This document shows, one piece after another, positions 1 to 7,889 of a DNA stretch of 64,000 bases. A program made the position numbers and the translations under genes. The notes under the pieces were generated by a model that was given only the letters and a program-made list of their open reading frames with translations, was not told the DNA's origin and searched no databases. The DNA is from DASXMT01 sp035552655 (lineage in GTDB: Bacteria; Actinomycetota; Acidimicrobiia; Acidimicrobiales; RAAP-2), in contig DASZLD010000044.1 of assembly GCA_035552655.1 (NCBI GenBank), positions 1-64,000 on the forward strand. The letters are read 5' to 3'. How positions within the stretch are numbered: the stretch's first letter is position 1; the number at the start of each line of letters is the position of its first letter.

Positions 1-506
1 TGCTCGAGGGCGTCGAGCCCGGCCCGTGACTCGATCTGCACCATGAGGCTGACGTTGCCCGCCGTGCGCTCGAAGTAGTCGGTGTCCCGGTTCCACCGCG
101 AGGCACGGGCCAGGGCACTGCCGACGCCGCGCATGCCGGCGGGCGGATAGCGGGTGGCCGCCACCAGCTCGGCGGCCTGGGCTGCCGATTCGACCATGGG
201 CACGAGGAGGACGTCGGTCCCGATGTCGAGCAGCTGTTTGATCAGCACCGGGTCGCCGGTGGGCGGTCGGACGACAGGCGTGACCGGGTAGCCACCGATG
301 GCCTGCAGCTGGGCCAGCACCGAGCGCAGGTCGTTGGGGGCATGCTCGGTATCGATGAGCAGCCAGTCCAGGCCGCCTCCGGCGCAGATCTCCGCACAGT
401 ACGGGCTGCCGCTGGCCACCCACATGCCGATCAGCGGCGTCCCCCGGGCCAGTCGCTCGGTCCAGGGAGGTACAGCTCCGGCTCCCTCGGGCGGCGCGGT
501 CACCAT
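1..506 (-). CDS. HpcH/HpaI-family aldolase, 3' part outside window
   Basis: Class II pyruvate aldolase of the HpcH/HpaI family, expected to split a 4-hydroxy-2-oxo acid into pyruvate and an aldehyde. The visible 168 codons start at an ATG 4 bases after the hydratase stop. The segment LLIDTEHAPND places His55 where HpaI has its catalytic His45. Arg80 in VVRPP lies 25 residues later, the same spacing as His45/Arg70 of HpaI, and Glu158 in MVQIES fits the metal-ligand glutamate. It is the last visible gene of the meta-cleavage operon and supplies its final step. The gene runs off the left edge of the window. Confidence 0.9.
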   Translation of the reverse strand, partial: MVTAPPEGAGAVPPWTERLARGTPLIGMWVASGSPYCAEICAGGGLDWLLIDTEHAPNDLRSVLAQLQAIGGYPVTPVVRPPTGDPVLIKQLLDIGTDVLLVPMVESAAQAAELVAATRYPPAGMRGVGSALARASRWNRDTDYFERTAGNVSLMVQIESRAGLDALE

Positions 507-510
507 GTCC

Positions 511-1323
511 TCATACGAACCGGCAGGTCACAGCGCCGAGCGGACCGTAGTCAGCATGGATGGTGTCGCCCGAACGAGCTTGGACCGGCCGGGTGAACGA
601 CCCGGCCAGGATGATCAGGCCGGCCTCGAGCCCGACCCCGTAGGGAGCGAGCTTGTTGGCCAGCCAGGCCACCCCGTTGGCCGGATGGTTCAAGACAGAG
701 GCGGCCACTCCGGATTCCTCGATCACCCCGTTGAGGTAGAGCAAGGCCGAAACCCACCGCAGATCGACATCCAGTGGGCGCACGGCCCTGCCCCCGACCA
801 CGATGCCGGCGTCGGCCGCGTTGTCGGCGATGGTGTCCACGATCGTACGCAAGTGACCGGTCTCGGGGTCGCTCATCTGGACGCGGGCATCGAGGATCTC
901 GAGGGCGGGGGTGACATACCCGGTGGCCGACAGCACGTCGAAGGTGGTGACCCCAGGCCCACGCAACTCGTGGGCCAGCACGAAGGCCAGTTCGACCTCG
1001 ACTCGAGGCCGGATGAACCGTTCGGTGGGGACAGTGCCCCCATCGGCGAAGAACATGTCGTCGAAGATGGCGCCATGATCCGGCTCGGTGATGGAGACGG
1101 CCTGCTGCATGGCCCGTGAGGTCAGTCCGATCTTGCGACCCCGCAGCACCCGGCCGCCACTGAGCTTCATGTCGACCCAGGTTCGCTGGACGGCGTAGGC
1201 GTCGTCAATGGTCATATCGGGATACTGCAGGGAGAGTTGCCGGATGGGTGTTCGTGTCCGCTCCGCCTCATCCAGCCGAGAAGCGGCGTCAACCACTGCG
1301 TCGTGTCCGAGCATGGCGACCAT
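511..1323 (-). CDS. 2-keto-4-pentenoate / 2-oxohepta-3-ene-1,7-dioate hydratase
   Basis: Hydratase of the fumarylacetoacetase-like MhpD/HpaH family (270 aa, usual length about 265). It adds water to a 2-hydroxy-2,4-dienoate, giving the 4-hydroxy-2-oxo acid for the adjacent aldolase. RGRKIGLT near residue 64 and the acidic metal ligands Glu109 and Glu111 (RVEVELAF) with Glu142 (ALEILDAR) are all present. The start ATG shares one base with the upstream hydrolase stop (TGATG), implying translational coupling. A second ATG at 1314 would give 267 aa. The longer reading frame upstream of 1323 is out of frame with any family homology. Confidence 0.9.
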   Translation of the reverse strand: MVAMLGHDAVVDAASRLDEAERTRTPIRQLSLQYPDMTIDDAYAVQRTWVDMKLSGGRVLRGRKIGLTSRAMQQAVSITEPDHGAIFDDMFFADGGTVPTERFIRPRVEVELAFVLAHELRGPGVTTFDVLSATGYVTPALEILDARVQMSDPETGHLRTIVDTIADNAADAGIVVGGRAVRPLDVDLRWVSALLYLNGVIEESGVAASVLNHPANGVAWLANKLAPYGVGLEAGLIILAGSFTRPVQARSGDTIHADYGPLGAVTCRFV

Positions 1324-2198
1324 CAGCCCAGGAGGAAGCGGATGGCCGCCTCGTTGAACGCTTCGGGGTCCTCGAAATGCGGCCAGTGACGGACGTCGGG
1401 CATCTCGAACACCTGTGCTTGGGGGATCAGGCGCGCCACCCGCTGGGCGGTGTTCTGGTACTCCCCATGATCCTGGCCGGAGGCCACCACCAGCGCCGGT
1501 GCCTGGATCGAGGCCCATTGTTGCTCGGTCAGCAGATTTCGGTCCCGGGCCTCGGGCTCCTGGAGAATCAGGACGTGGTCGATGACCTTTCGGGTCTCGG
1601 GAAGCTGGTAGATGGCCTGACGGAGGGCAATGACGTCCGGGATGCGATTGCGCTCGTCGGCGATCAGATGGTCGAACATGGCCTTGATCGACTCCCAGCT
1701 CGGGTCGTCCACCGCTCGGGTCCGCTCGGCCCGAATGCGGGCCATGTTGGTCGCCGTGGCCACCAGCCCGGCCGGCGACATCAGTACGATCTTGTCCACT
1801 CGCTCCGGGTGGTCGAGCGCCACCCGCGCCGCCACCCACGCACCGAGCGACATGCCCACGATCGAGGCACGCGTCGCACCGAGCGCGTCCATCACCCCCA
1901 GGACGTGCCGGGCGTAGACGTCGATTTCGTAGTCGTAATCAGGTTTGTCCGAGAAGCCGTTGCCCACCATGTCGAAGGCGATGCACCGGAAGTGCTTGCT
2001 CAGTGGGCCGAGGTTGGGGGCGAAGGTCTCCCAATGCCCCCCCGTCCCGTGGAGCATGACCAACGGGGGCAAATCGTGGGAGCCGGCCTCGACGAACCGG
2101 GTAGCGATGCCGTCGACATCTAGCCAACCCTGCCGGAACGAGACCTCTCGCAAAGAGGTCCACAGGCTCCGATAGGGCACCGGGTCAGAAGCGTTCAC
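1323..2198 (-). CDS. Alpha/beta hydrolase, meta-cleavage product hydrolase type
   Basis: Alpha/beta-hydrolase (291 aa) of the MhpC/BphD type, expected to cut the C-C bond of a ring-fission product into a 2-hydroxydienoate and an acid. Visible features are the oxyanion HGTGG at about 50, the nucleophile elbow GMSLG with Ser117, Asp243 (SGQDHGE) and His271 (VRHWPHFED). I chose the GTG at 2198 because it forms a GTGA overlap with the stop of the ring-cleavage dioxygenase, matching the coupling seen along the operon. An upstream start at 2243 would only add a Pro/Arg-rich tail lying inside the dioxygenase gene. The position between dioxygenase and hydratase supports the C-C hydrolase role. Confidence 0.88.
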   Translation of the reverse strand: MNASDPVPYRSLWTSLREVSFRQGWLDVDGIATRFVEAGSHDLPPLVMLHGTGGHWETFAPNLGPLSKHFRCIAFDMVGNGFSDKPDYDYEIDVYARHVLGVMDALGATRASIVGMSLGAWVAARVALDHPERVDKIVLMSPAGLVATATNMARIRAERTRAVDDPSWESIKAMFDHLIADERNRIPDVIALRQAIYQLPETRKVIDHVLILQEPEARDRNLLTEQQWASIQAPALVVASGQDHGEYQNTAQRVARLIPQAQVFEMPDVRHWPHFEDPEAFNEAAIRFLLG

Positions 2199-2755
2199 CG
2201 GGGGGCCGCGGCATCGAGGCGAGCAGCCACCTGCTGGCGCCACACTTCGACCGGGGACCAGGTCGCCGTCTCGTTGATCTGGGCCAGCGTCTTTTCCCGA
2301 ATCACCTCGTCTGATTCGGCCAGGTCGAGGGGCACACGCCAGGGTTGGCTCACGTACCAGGGAGTGGCGGTATAGACCTCCAAGCGGTTTCCCTCGGGGT
2401 CCTCGAAGTACAGGCTCCAGCTATTGCCGTGATTCCGTCCCTCCATGTTCTGGGCACCGAGCTCGAGGGCGGTCTCGTGGATCCAGCGCAATGCGGTCAG
2501 ATCATCGTCGACCAGGCGAAACGACACCTGACTCAGCACTTTGATATCCGTCGGTGCATTCCGACCGGTCACGAAGACAATCTGGTGGTGCTCGTCGGCG
2601 TCCCTGCTCATGAAGGTGAGCCGATTGCCCAGGAATTCCCCCTCGTCGGTCACCACCAAGCCCAGAAGTCGGTTGTAGAACCCGACCATCCGATCCATGT
2701 CGGTGACGTAGAGGCCCACATGGGTCAGCTGTGCGGGGGGCGGAGTCGCCATCAT
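2195..2755 (-). CDS. One-domain extradiol-type ring-cleavage dioxygenase (VOC fold)
   Basis: VOC-fold protein of 186 aa, far shorter than two-domain catechol 2,3-dioxygenases (about 300 aa). It is close in size to the one-domain extradiol enzymes known from Rhodococcus globerulus P6 (BphC2/BphC3). Candidate metal ligands are His12 (THVGLY), His56/His57 (DEHHQIVF) and Glu126 (NRLEVYT). It is the first gene of the operon hydrolase-hydratase-aldolase, so ring opening of a catechol-like product is the likely role. A plain glyoxalase-like function cannot be excluded from sequence alone. The C-terminal 45 residues beyond the VOC fold are Trp/Glu-rich and unassigned. Confidence 0.8.
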   Translation of the reverse strand: MMATPPPAQLTHVGLYVTDMDRMVGFYNRLLGLVVTDEGEFLGNRLTFMSRDADEHHQIVFVTGRNAPTDIKVLSQVSFRLVDDDLTALRWIHETALELGAQNMEGRNHGNSWSLYFEDPEGNRLEVYTATPWYVSQPWRVPLDLAESDEVIREKTLAQINETATWSPVEVWRQQVAARLDAAAPR

Positions 2756-2777
2756 CTGCTCCTAGTGGCACTGCGTT

Positions 2778-2960
2778 TCTGACACACAGTCTCCCCGGAC
2801 TATGGCACGTTTAGTGCTTGGAATGCAACGCTGACGGTGACGAACGCCGCATTATCTGACACTCTCGTCGCCCAAGGCGCCCGACCGAAGCGGCGGGGCT
2901 TCTCCCGATGGCGATTCCGTGCCCACCATTCGACACCCTGATGGACACCACTGTCAGATA
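2778..2960. promoter_or_regulatory. Divergent control region with three TCTGACA sites
   Basis: The gap between the meta-cleavage operon and the Baeyer-Villiger monooxygenase carries TCTGACA at 2778-2784, TATCTGACA at 2853-2861 and its exact inverse TGTCAGATA at 2952-2960. The same heptamer recurs before the SDR (5449) and the flavin reductase (7241). This suggests binding sites for one regulator; no regulator gene is nearby. Confidence 0.5.
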
Positions 2961-3009
2961 CCTAGTACCGTCGGGCCAACCACCGGTCCGCCCCAAGAAG
3001 TGAGGACGT

Positions 3010-4650
3010 ATGTCGGAAGCCGGGCATTCCGTGAGCACCGATAGTGACGTCATCGTGGTCGGAGGCGGCTTCTCCGGGATGTACGCAGTCCACCACTTGC
3101 GGTCCTTGGGCTTCTCCGTCAGGGGTATCGAGGCGGGGGACGGCGTCGGCGGCACCTGGTACTGGAACCGCTATCCCGGAGCCCGCTGCGACATCGTCAG
3201 TGTCGAATATTCCTACTCCTTCTCCGAGCAGCTCCAACAGGATTGGAACTGGACCCAGCGCTACCCCACCCAGCCCGAGATGTTGGCCTATGCCAACCAC
3301 GCCGCCGATCGTTTCGACCTACGGCGGCACTTCAGCTTCAACACCAAGGTCATCGCCGCCCACTTCGACGAGTCGACCGACCTCTGGCGGGTGCGCACCG
3401 ATACAGGCGAGAAGATCCTGACGCGGTACCTGGTCATGGCCACCGGCTGCCTCTCGGTGCCGCGCCTGCCCGACGTGTCCGGCCTCGATGACTTCGGCGG
3501 CGAGCTCTTGCACACCGGTCGGTGGCCGTCGGAGGGAGTCGACGTCTCGGGGCGACGGGTCGGGGTCATCGGTACCGGAGCGTCGGGCATCCAGATCATT
3601 CCGGAGCTGGCCCAGCAGGCCGCCAGCCTCGTGGTCTTCCAGCGTACGGCGGCGTTCAGCGTGTCGGGGGTGAACGTCCGGCTCACACCCGAGCAGGTAC
3701 GGGACGTGAAGGAGCATTATCCCGAGTACCGGGAGTACAGCCGTCACTCGTTCGGCGGCACCATGCTGCGAGCCAACCCGAAGTCCGCCCTCGAAGTATC
3801 CGAACAGGAGCGCCAAGAGCAGTTCGAGGCGGCGTGGAACGACGGGGGGTTTGCCTTCCTGGCCTCGTTCCGCGACATCACCACCGATCTGGCCGCCAAC
3901 GAGCTGGCCGCCGAGTTCGTCCGCGAGAAGATCCGTGACATGGTCGACGATCCGTCGGTGGCCGACCTGCTCACCCCCACCGACTACCCCCTGGGCACCA
4001 AGCGCATCTGCATCGACAGCGGCTACTACTCGACCTTCAACCGCTCCAATGTGACGCTGGTCGATGTCCGCCGGGCCCCCATCGAGGCCGTCACTGCTTC
4101 GGGGGTTGTGACCACTGATGGGCACCATCCGCTCGACACCCTGGTCCTGGCCACCGGGTTCGACGCCATGACCGGGGCCTTACTGCAGGTGGACCTACGC
4201 GGACGCGCCGGCCGGACCCTAGACCAGCATTGGCGCGACGGACCTCGGGCCTATCTCGGTATCGGCGTGTCCGGGTTCCCCAACCTGTTCACCATCACGG
4301 GGCCCGGGAGCCCCTCGGTGCTCAGCAACGTCATCGCCGCCGGAGAACAGCACGTCGAATGGATCGGCAATTGCCTCGTGCACATGCGGGACCGGGGCTT
4401 TGCCACCATCGAGCCGGAGCCGGAGGCCGAGAGCACCTGGGTGGAGCACGTCAACGACGTGGCCGCGGAGACGCTGTACCCACTGGCCGATTCCTGGTAC
4501 GTGGGGGCAAACGTGCCCGGCAAGCCCCGGGTGTTCATGCCCTACGTCGGCGGGGTCGGTCGCTATCGCCGCCGATGCGACAAGGTGGCCGCATCCGGCT
4601 ACGAGGGCTTCGTGCTGACGCCGGCACCGATACCGCATGCGGCCCGCTGA
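3010..4650 (+). CDS. Type I Baeyer-Villiger monooxygenase
   Basis: FAD/NADPH-dependent Baeyer-Villiger monooxygenase (546 aa) that converts ketones to esters or lactones. The first dinucleotide motif GGGFSG is at 18-23 and is followed by the GGTWYWNRYPGARCD segment typical of cyclohexanone-monooxygenase relatives. The family fingerprint FxGxxxHxxxWP is exact (FGGELLHTGRWP, 162-173). The second motif GTGASG is at 189-194. It is transcribed away from the meta-cleavage operon across a shared control region, so it likely belongs to the same pathway, for instance attack on an aryl or cyclic ketone. It converges on the frameshifted SDR with a 5-base gap. Confidence 0.93.
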   Translation: MSEAGHSVSTDSDVIVVGGGFSGMYAVHHLRSLGFSVRGIEAGDGVGGTWYWNRYPGARCDIVSVEYSYSFSEQLQQDWNWTQRYPTQPEMLAYANHAADRFDLRRHFSFNTKVIAAHFDESTDLWRVRTDTGEKILTRYLVMATGCLSVPRLPDVSGLDDFGGELLHTGRWPSEGVDVSGRRVGVIGTGASGIQIIPELAQQAASLVVFQRTAAFSVSGVNVRLTPEQVRDVKEHYPEYREYSRHSFGGTMLRANPKSALEVSEQERQEQFEAAWNDGGFAFLASFRDITTDLAANELAAEFVREKIRDMVDDPSVADLLTPTDYPLGTKRICIDSGYYSTFNRSNVTLVDVRRAPIEAVTASGVVTTDGHHPLDTLVLATGFDAMTGALLQVDLRGRAGRTLDQHWRDGPRAYLGIGVSGFPNLFTITGPGSPSVLSNVIAAGEQHVEWIGNCLVHMRDRGFATIEPEPEAESTWVEHVNDVAAETLYPLADSWYVGANVPGKPRVFMPYVGGVGRYRRRCDKVAASGYEGFVLTPAPIPHAAR

Positions 4651-4655
4651 GGGAC

Positions 4656-5401
4656 TCAGGCGTACATCAGCCCGCCGTCAGCGAGCAGGGCGATCCCGGT
4701 GATGAAGGCAGAGCGGTCCGACAACAGGAAGGACACTGCTTCCGCTACCTCCTCGGGCGTTCCAATCCGTCCCATGGGGATCATGGCCCCCCCTCGCCCT
4801 GGAGCTCTGGGGGGAATGAGCGAATGGCGGGTGTGCCTATGGTCCCGGGACAAACGGCATTGACCCGGATCCCCCGGCGGGCGTACTGCAGGGCGGCATT
4901 CTTGGTCAAGCCCACGATGCCGTGTTTCGCCGCCGTATAGGCCGCCATCCCCGGCGCGTTCTTGACCCCCGCATTGGAGGCCATGTTGACGATGCTGCCC
5001 TTTCCGGCCCGGAGCATGACCCCGATCTCGGCCCGCAGGCACAAGAATGTGCCGCGCAGGTCCACCGCCATGACCTGGTCCCAAGTGCCGACGTCCATCT
5101 CGTGCAGGTCGCCGGGATGATCGCCGATGCCGGCATTGTTCACGGCGAGATCCAAGCCGCCGGTGAGCTCGACGGAGCGGGCAATGAGCTCCTCGACACT
5201 GCCTTCGATCGAGACGTCGCAGGGCACGAAGTGGGCGGTGCCTCCCGCAGCGACGATCCGTTCGGTGACACGGTGGCCGTCCGGTTCGGCCACGTCGGCC
5301 ACCACGACCCGAGCACCTTCCGCGGCGAGATGGACGGCCGTCGCTTCACCGATCCCGGATCCGGCGCCGGTCACAACCACGTTGGCACCATCGAGGGTCA
5401 T
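4656..5401 (-). pseudogene. SDR-family dehydrogenase interrupted by a frameshift in a G run
   Basis: Classical short-chain dehydrogenase, about 248 aa if repaired. The first frame carries the cofactor motif TGAGSGIG, NNAG, the MASNAG serine and YTAAK, ending QGEGGP-stop at 4781. The second frame supplies the typical C-terminus GRIGTPEEVAEAVSFLLS and LLADGGLMYA. The break falls on a run of seven G (minus strand, near 4787-4793). One additional G would restore a single frame (QGEGGAMIPMG). This could be a real mutation or a sequencing/assembly error in a homopolymer. It lies 49 bases downstream of the MhpA-like hydroxylase and is likely co-transcribed. Confidence 0.8.
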
Positions 5402-5446
5402 TCCCGTCTCCGTCTCTGTAAGGCCTGGGCCTTCATAGTAAACAGC

Positions 5447-5457
5447 AGTGTCAGATT
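5447..5457 (-). promoter_or_regulatory. TCTGACA-type site before the SDR
   Basis: Minus-strand AATCTGACACT overlaps the stop codon of the hydroxylase and lies about 50 bases before the SDR start. It matches the sites at 2778-2960 and 7241. It may let the SDR be regulated separately from the hydroxylase. Confidence 0.4.
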
Positions 5458-7109
5458 CTATCTGGAGCGGAGCGAGTCACCGGCGCCTCCCCGGTCGCCG
5501 CCCGTATCCGGTTGGTCAGGTCGTCCAACTTCCCAGCGCGACCGGTAGCGGCGACGTATCGATCGGGCCGCAGCACGATGACCTCGTCGGCCGCACGCTC
5601 GAGTCGCATGTCGCGGAACACCCCGTCGACGTCGTACAGATGCACGGTCGCATCCGCTGTCGACGCCTCGTCGGCCGACTCCAGCCGAGGCGTCGACCGC
5701 TGGCTGGCCACCGGGGCACCGATGTGCACGAACGCCGCCCCTATCGAGTCCCAAAACGCCCGAGAGCGATCGGACAGATGCCGGCCGGGGTCGACACCGA
5801 GCCCGATGAGGGCGAAGGAACGGCCTACGGCGTCGTCGAGCTTGAGTCGGACGCCATCGACGGTCCGGACCACGGGCTGGGGGAACGGCCGGCCGGTGGG
5901 TGAAGCGGCGTCCCGGGTATCGGGACCGACGACGACTCCGTCGACGTAGCGAGGTAACGGCTTGTACTTCATCTGCAGGATGTAATCGCGGGCCCCGGGT
6001 ACGAGCTGGACGCCCCGGAACACGGCGTCGCGAACGATTTCGGTGTACCGGTTGCGCGGTTGGTACATCTCGCCCATCCGGGTGGCGAAGGAGACCATCT
6101 TCTCGGCCGTGCCTCGGCGCTCAGTGTCATAGGTGGCCAGCAGGGCCGGCTCGGCTCGTCCCTGGCAGACCGCGGCCAACTTCCAGGCCAGGTTGGTGGC
6201 GTCCCGGATTCCCGAGTTCATGCCTTGCCCGAAGAACGGGGGCTGGAGATGGGCCGCGTCGCCGGCCAGGAACACGCGATCGGCTTGGAACCGCGACGCC
6301 ACCCGCGAGTGGTGCCAGTAGACCCGGCGGCGCATGATCACAGGCAGCTCCCCGTCGGGGTAGAAGGGCCGGAGCAGTCGGGTCACGGCATCCTCGGCCA
6401 CCACCTCGTCCTCGTCCTCGGCCCCCAGCAACTTGAACTCGAAGCGGCGACGCCCGTAGGGCAACGGGATGGTCATGGTGGGGCGGACGGGATCACAGTA
6501 GACGGCCGAGTAGGGAGCGTCGAGTGTGTCCTGTTCGACGTCGACCACCAGCCACTTCGACGGGGCGGTGGAGCCGGTCAGATCGATGTCGACCGCCCTC
6601 CGGACGAAACTACGGCCGCCATCGGCACCCACCAGGTACCGGGCGCGAACGGTGAGCGTCTCCTCCCCCGCCCGAGCGCGGATCGACACTGCGGTTGGGT
6701 CCTGGTCGAGATGGATGACCTCGGTGGCGGTCAATAGCGTCACCCGGTCGAAACGCTCGAGACCCTCCCGCAGAGCGCCCTCCAACAGCGGTTGATAGAA
6801 CAGATTGCGCCGAGGCCATCCGTAGGGCTGACCGCTGGGTCGGACGTGGGCCAACTGTCGTCCTCTCGAATCGTGGTAGCGGATGGGTGCGTTCTGGATG
6901 AGGTCGGGAAGGATCTGGTCGATGACACCGGCGGTCTGAAACGTCCGCAGGGCCTCATCGTCGACGGCCACCGCTCGCGGATAGGGCGTGACCCCGGGTT
7001 CCTGATCGAGCACCACGGCTCGAATGCCGTAGACCCCGAGGAGGTTGGCCAGGGTGGCACCACAAGGGCCCGAGCCCACGATGGCCACATCTGTCTCGTG
7101 GTCGGCCAT
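5451..7109 (-). CDS. FAD-dependent aromatic hydroxylase, MhpA/PheA-like
   Basis: Single-component flavoprotein hydroxylase (552 aa) of the group that includes 3-(3-hydroxyphenyl)propionate hydroxylase MhpA. It should hydroxylate a phenolic ring using NAD(P)H and O2. Visible are the FAD motif GSGPCG at 12-17, the VGADGGRS motif and the second FAD motif GDAAHLQPPFFGQGMN. The C-terminal thioredoxin-like tail found in phenol hydroxylase relatives appears present (VYDVDG-type end segment). I prefer the ATG at 7109 over the GTG one codon upstream. Its product would be a dihydroxylated ring for the extradiol dioxygenase at 2195-2755. The divergent promoter with the flavin reductase carries TGTCAGA sites. 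Confidence 0.9.
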   Translation of the reverse strand: MADHETDVAIVGSGPCGATLANLLGVYGIRAVVLDQEPGVTPYPRAVAVDDEALRTFQTAGVIDQILPDLIQNAPIRYHDSRGRQLAHVRPSGQPYGWPRRNLFYQPLLEGALREGLERFDRVTLLTATEVIHLDQDPTAVSIRARAGEETLTVRARYLVGADGGRSFVRRAVDIDLTGSTAPSKWLVVDVEQDTLDAPYSAVYCDPVRPTMTIPLPYGRRRFEFKLLGAEDEDEVVAEDAVTRLLRPFYPDGELPVIMRRRVYWHHSRVASRFQADRVFLAGDAAHLQPPFFGQGMNSGIRDATNLAWKLAAVCQGRAEPALLATYDTERRGTAEKMVSFATRMGEMYQPRNRYTEIVRDAVFRGVQLVPGARDYILQMKYKPLPRYVDGVVVGPDTRDAASPTGRPFPQPVVRTVDGVRLKLDDAVGRSFALIGLGVDPGRHLSDRSRAFWDSIGAAFVHIGAPVASQRSTPRLESADEASTADATVHLYDVDGVFRDMRLERAADEVIVLRPDRYVAATGRAGKLDDLTNRIRAATGEAPVTRSAPDRI

Positions 7110-7157
7110 CACCCACAGCCCTTCGTGCCCGTCGGTCGTCTGGATAGTTGTGACGCT

Positions 7158-7250
7158 GAAGTCAGACTAACTGCCGGCAATGGACTGCTACCACTCCTCA
7201 ATTCCCCTTATACTTCGCCGGTTCAGCGTTGTGACAGTGTTGTCAGACTT
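7158..7250. promoter_or_regulatory. Divergent control region with GTCAGACT sites
   Basis: Between the hydroxylase and the flavin reductase lie AAGTCAGACT (from 7159) and TGTTGTCAGACTT (TGTCAGA at 7241-7247). Both match the heptamer found at 2778-2960 and 5449. AGTCAGACT is itself a short palindrome (AGTC-A-GACT). Probable operator sites serving both directions. Confidence 0.45.
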
Positions 7251-7275
7251 CACGATCCCACTCTATGCTCGGACG

Positions 7276-7857
7276 ATGGCAATCGATCTGGACATGGCTG
7301 GCCAATTCCTCTCGGGCATGCGACCCTTCCCTGTCGCCATCACCACGGCATGGGAAGGCCGGACCAACGGGCTGATGTCGCTGTCAGCCGGCGCCGCCGG
7401 CATCGTCCCCGAGGCACCACGGATGACGATCAGCATCACGAAGTACAACTTCAGCCACGACCTGGTTCGTGACTCCGGGGTGTTTGCCGTTCACCTGTTG
7501 GGGGCGGCTCCCGAGTTGATCGATGCATCACTGGCCATCTTGATGGGCCTGGGGGGCAGCTCGGGCCGGGACGGGGACAAACTGGCAGGGTTTGCCACTG
7601 CGCCCGGGGTAACCGGTGTACCCATCCTCCAGGATGCACTGAGCTACGTCGAGGGTCGGGTGGTCAACAGCCTCGACGCCGAGGAGAACACCATCTTCCT
7701 GGCCGACGTGGTCGGGGCGGCCCGGCTACACGAGGGAAGCCGCCTGAGCATCGGTGAAGCCTGGGGTCGGTTGCCACCCGCATGGACCAAGTCCTATGCC
7801 GACAACCACCATCTCCAGGTGGACGACTGTCGTCGGCAACGAGGACTGATCGACTGA
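7276..7857 (+). CDS. Flavin reductase-like FMN-binding protein
   Basis: Split-barrel flavin reductase family protein (193 aa), normally reducing FMN or FAD with NAD(P)H for a partner monooxygenase. The N-terminal part with PFPVAITTAW and the PRMTISITKYNFSHDL segment corresponds to the flavin-binding core. I chose ATG 7276 because the 32 codons upstream overlap the repeated TGTCAGA operator and read as promoter DNA. The gene precedes the acyl-CoA dehydrogenase by 32 bases, so the two are probably one operon. No obvious two-component monooxygenase lies next to it, so the partner is unclear. It may serve an acyl-CoA-dehydrogenase-like oxygenase. Confidence 0.8.
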   Translation: MAIDLDMAGQFLSGMRPFPVAITTAWEGRTNGLMSLSAGAAGIVPEAPRMTISITKYNFSHDLVRDSGVFAVHLLGAAPELIDASLAILMGLGGSSGRDGDKLAGFATAPGVTGVPILQDALSYVEGRVVNSLDAEENTIFLADVVGAARLHEGSRLSIGEAWGRLPPAWTKSYADNHHLQVDDCRRQRGLID

Positions 7858-7889
7858 CCGGCTCGGTACCGACCGGAGGGAGACCTGTC

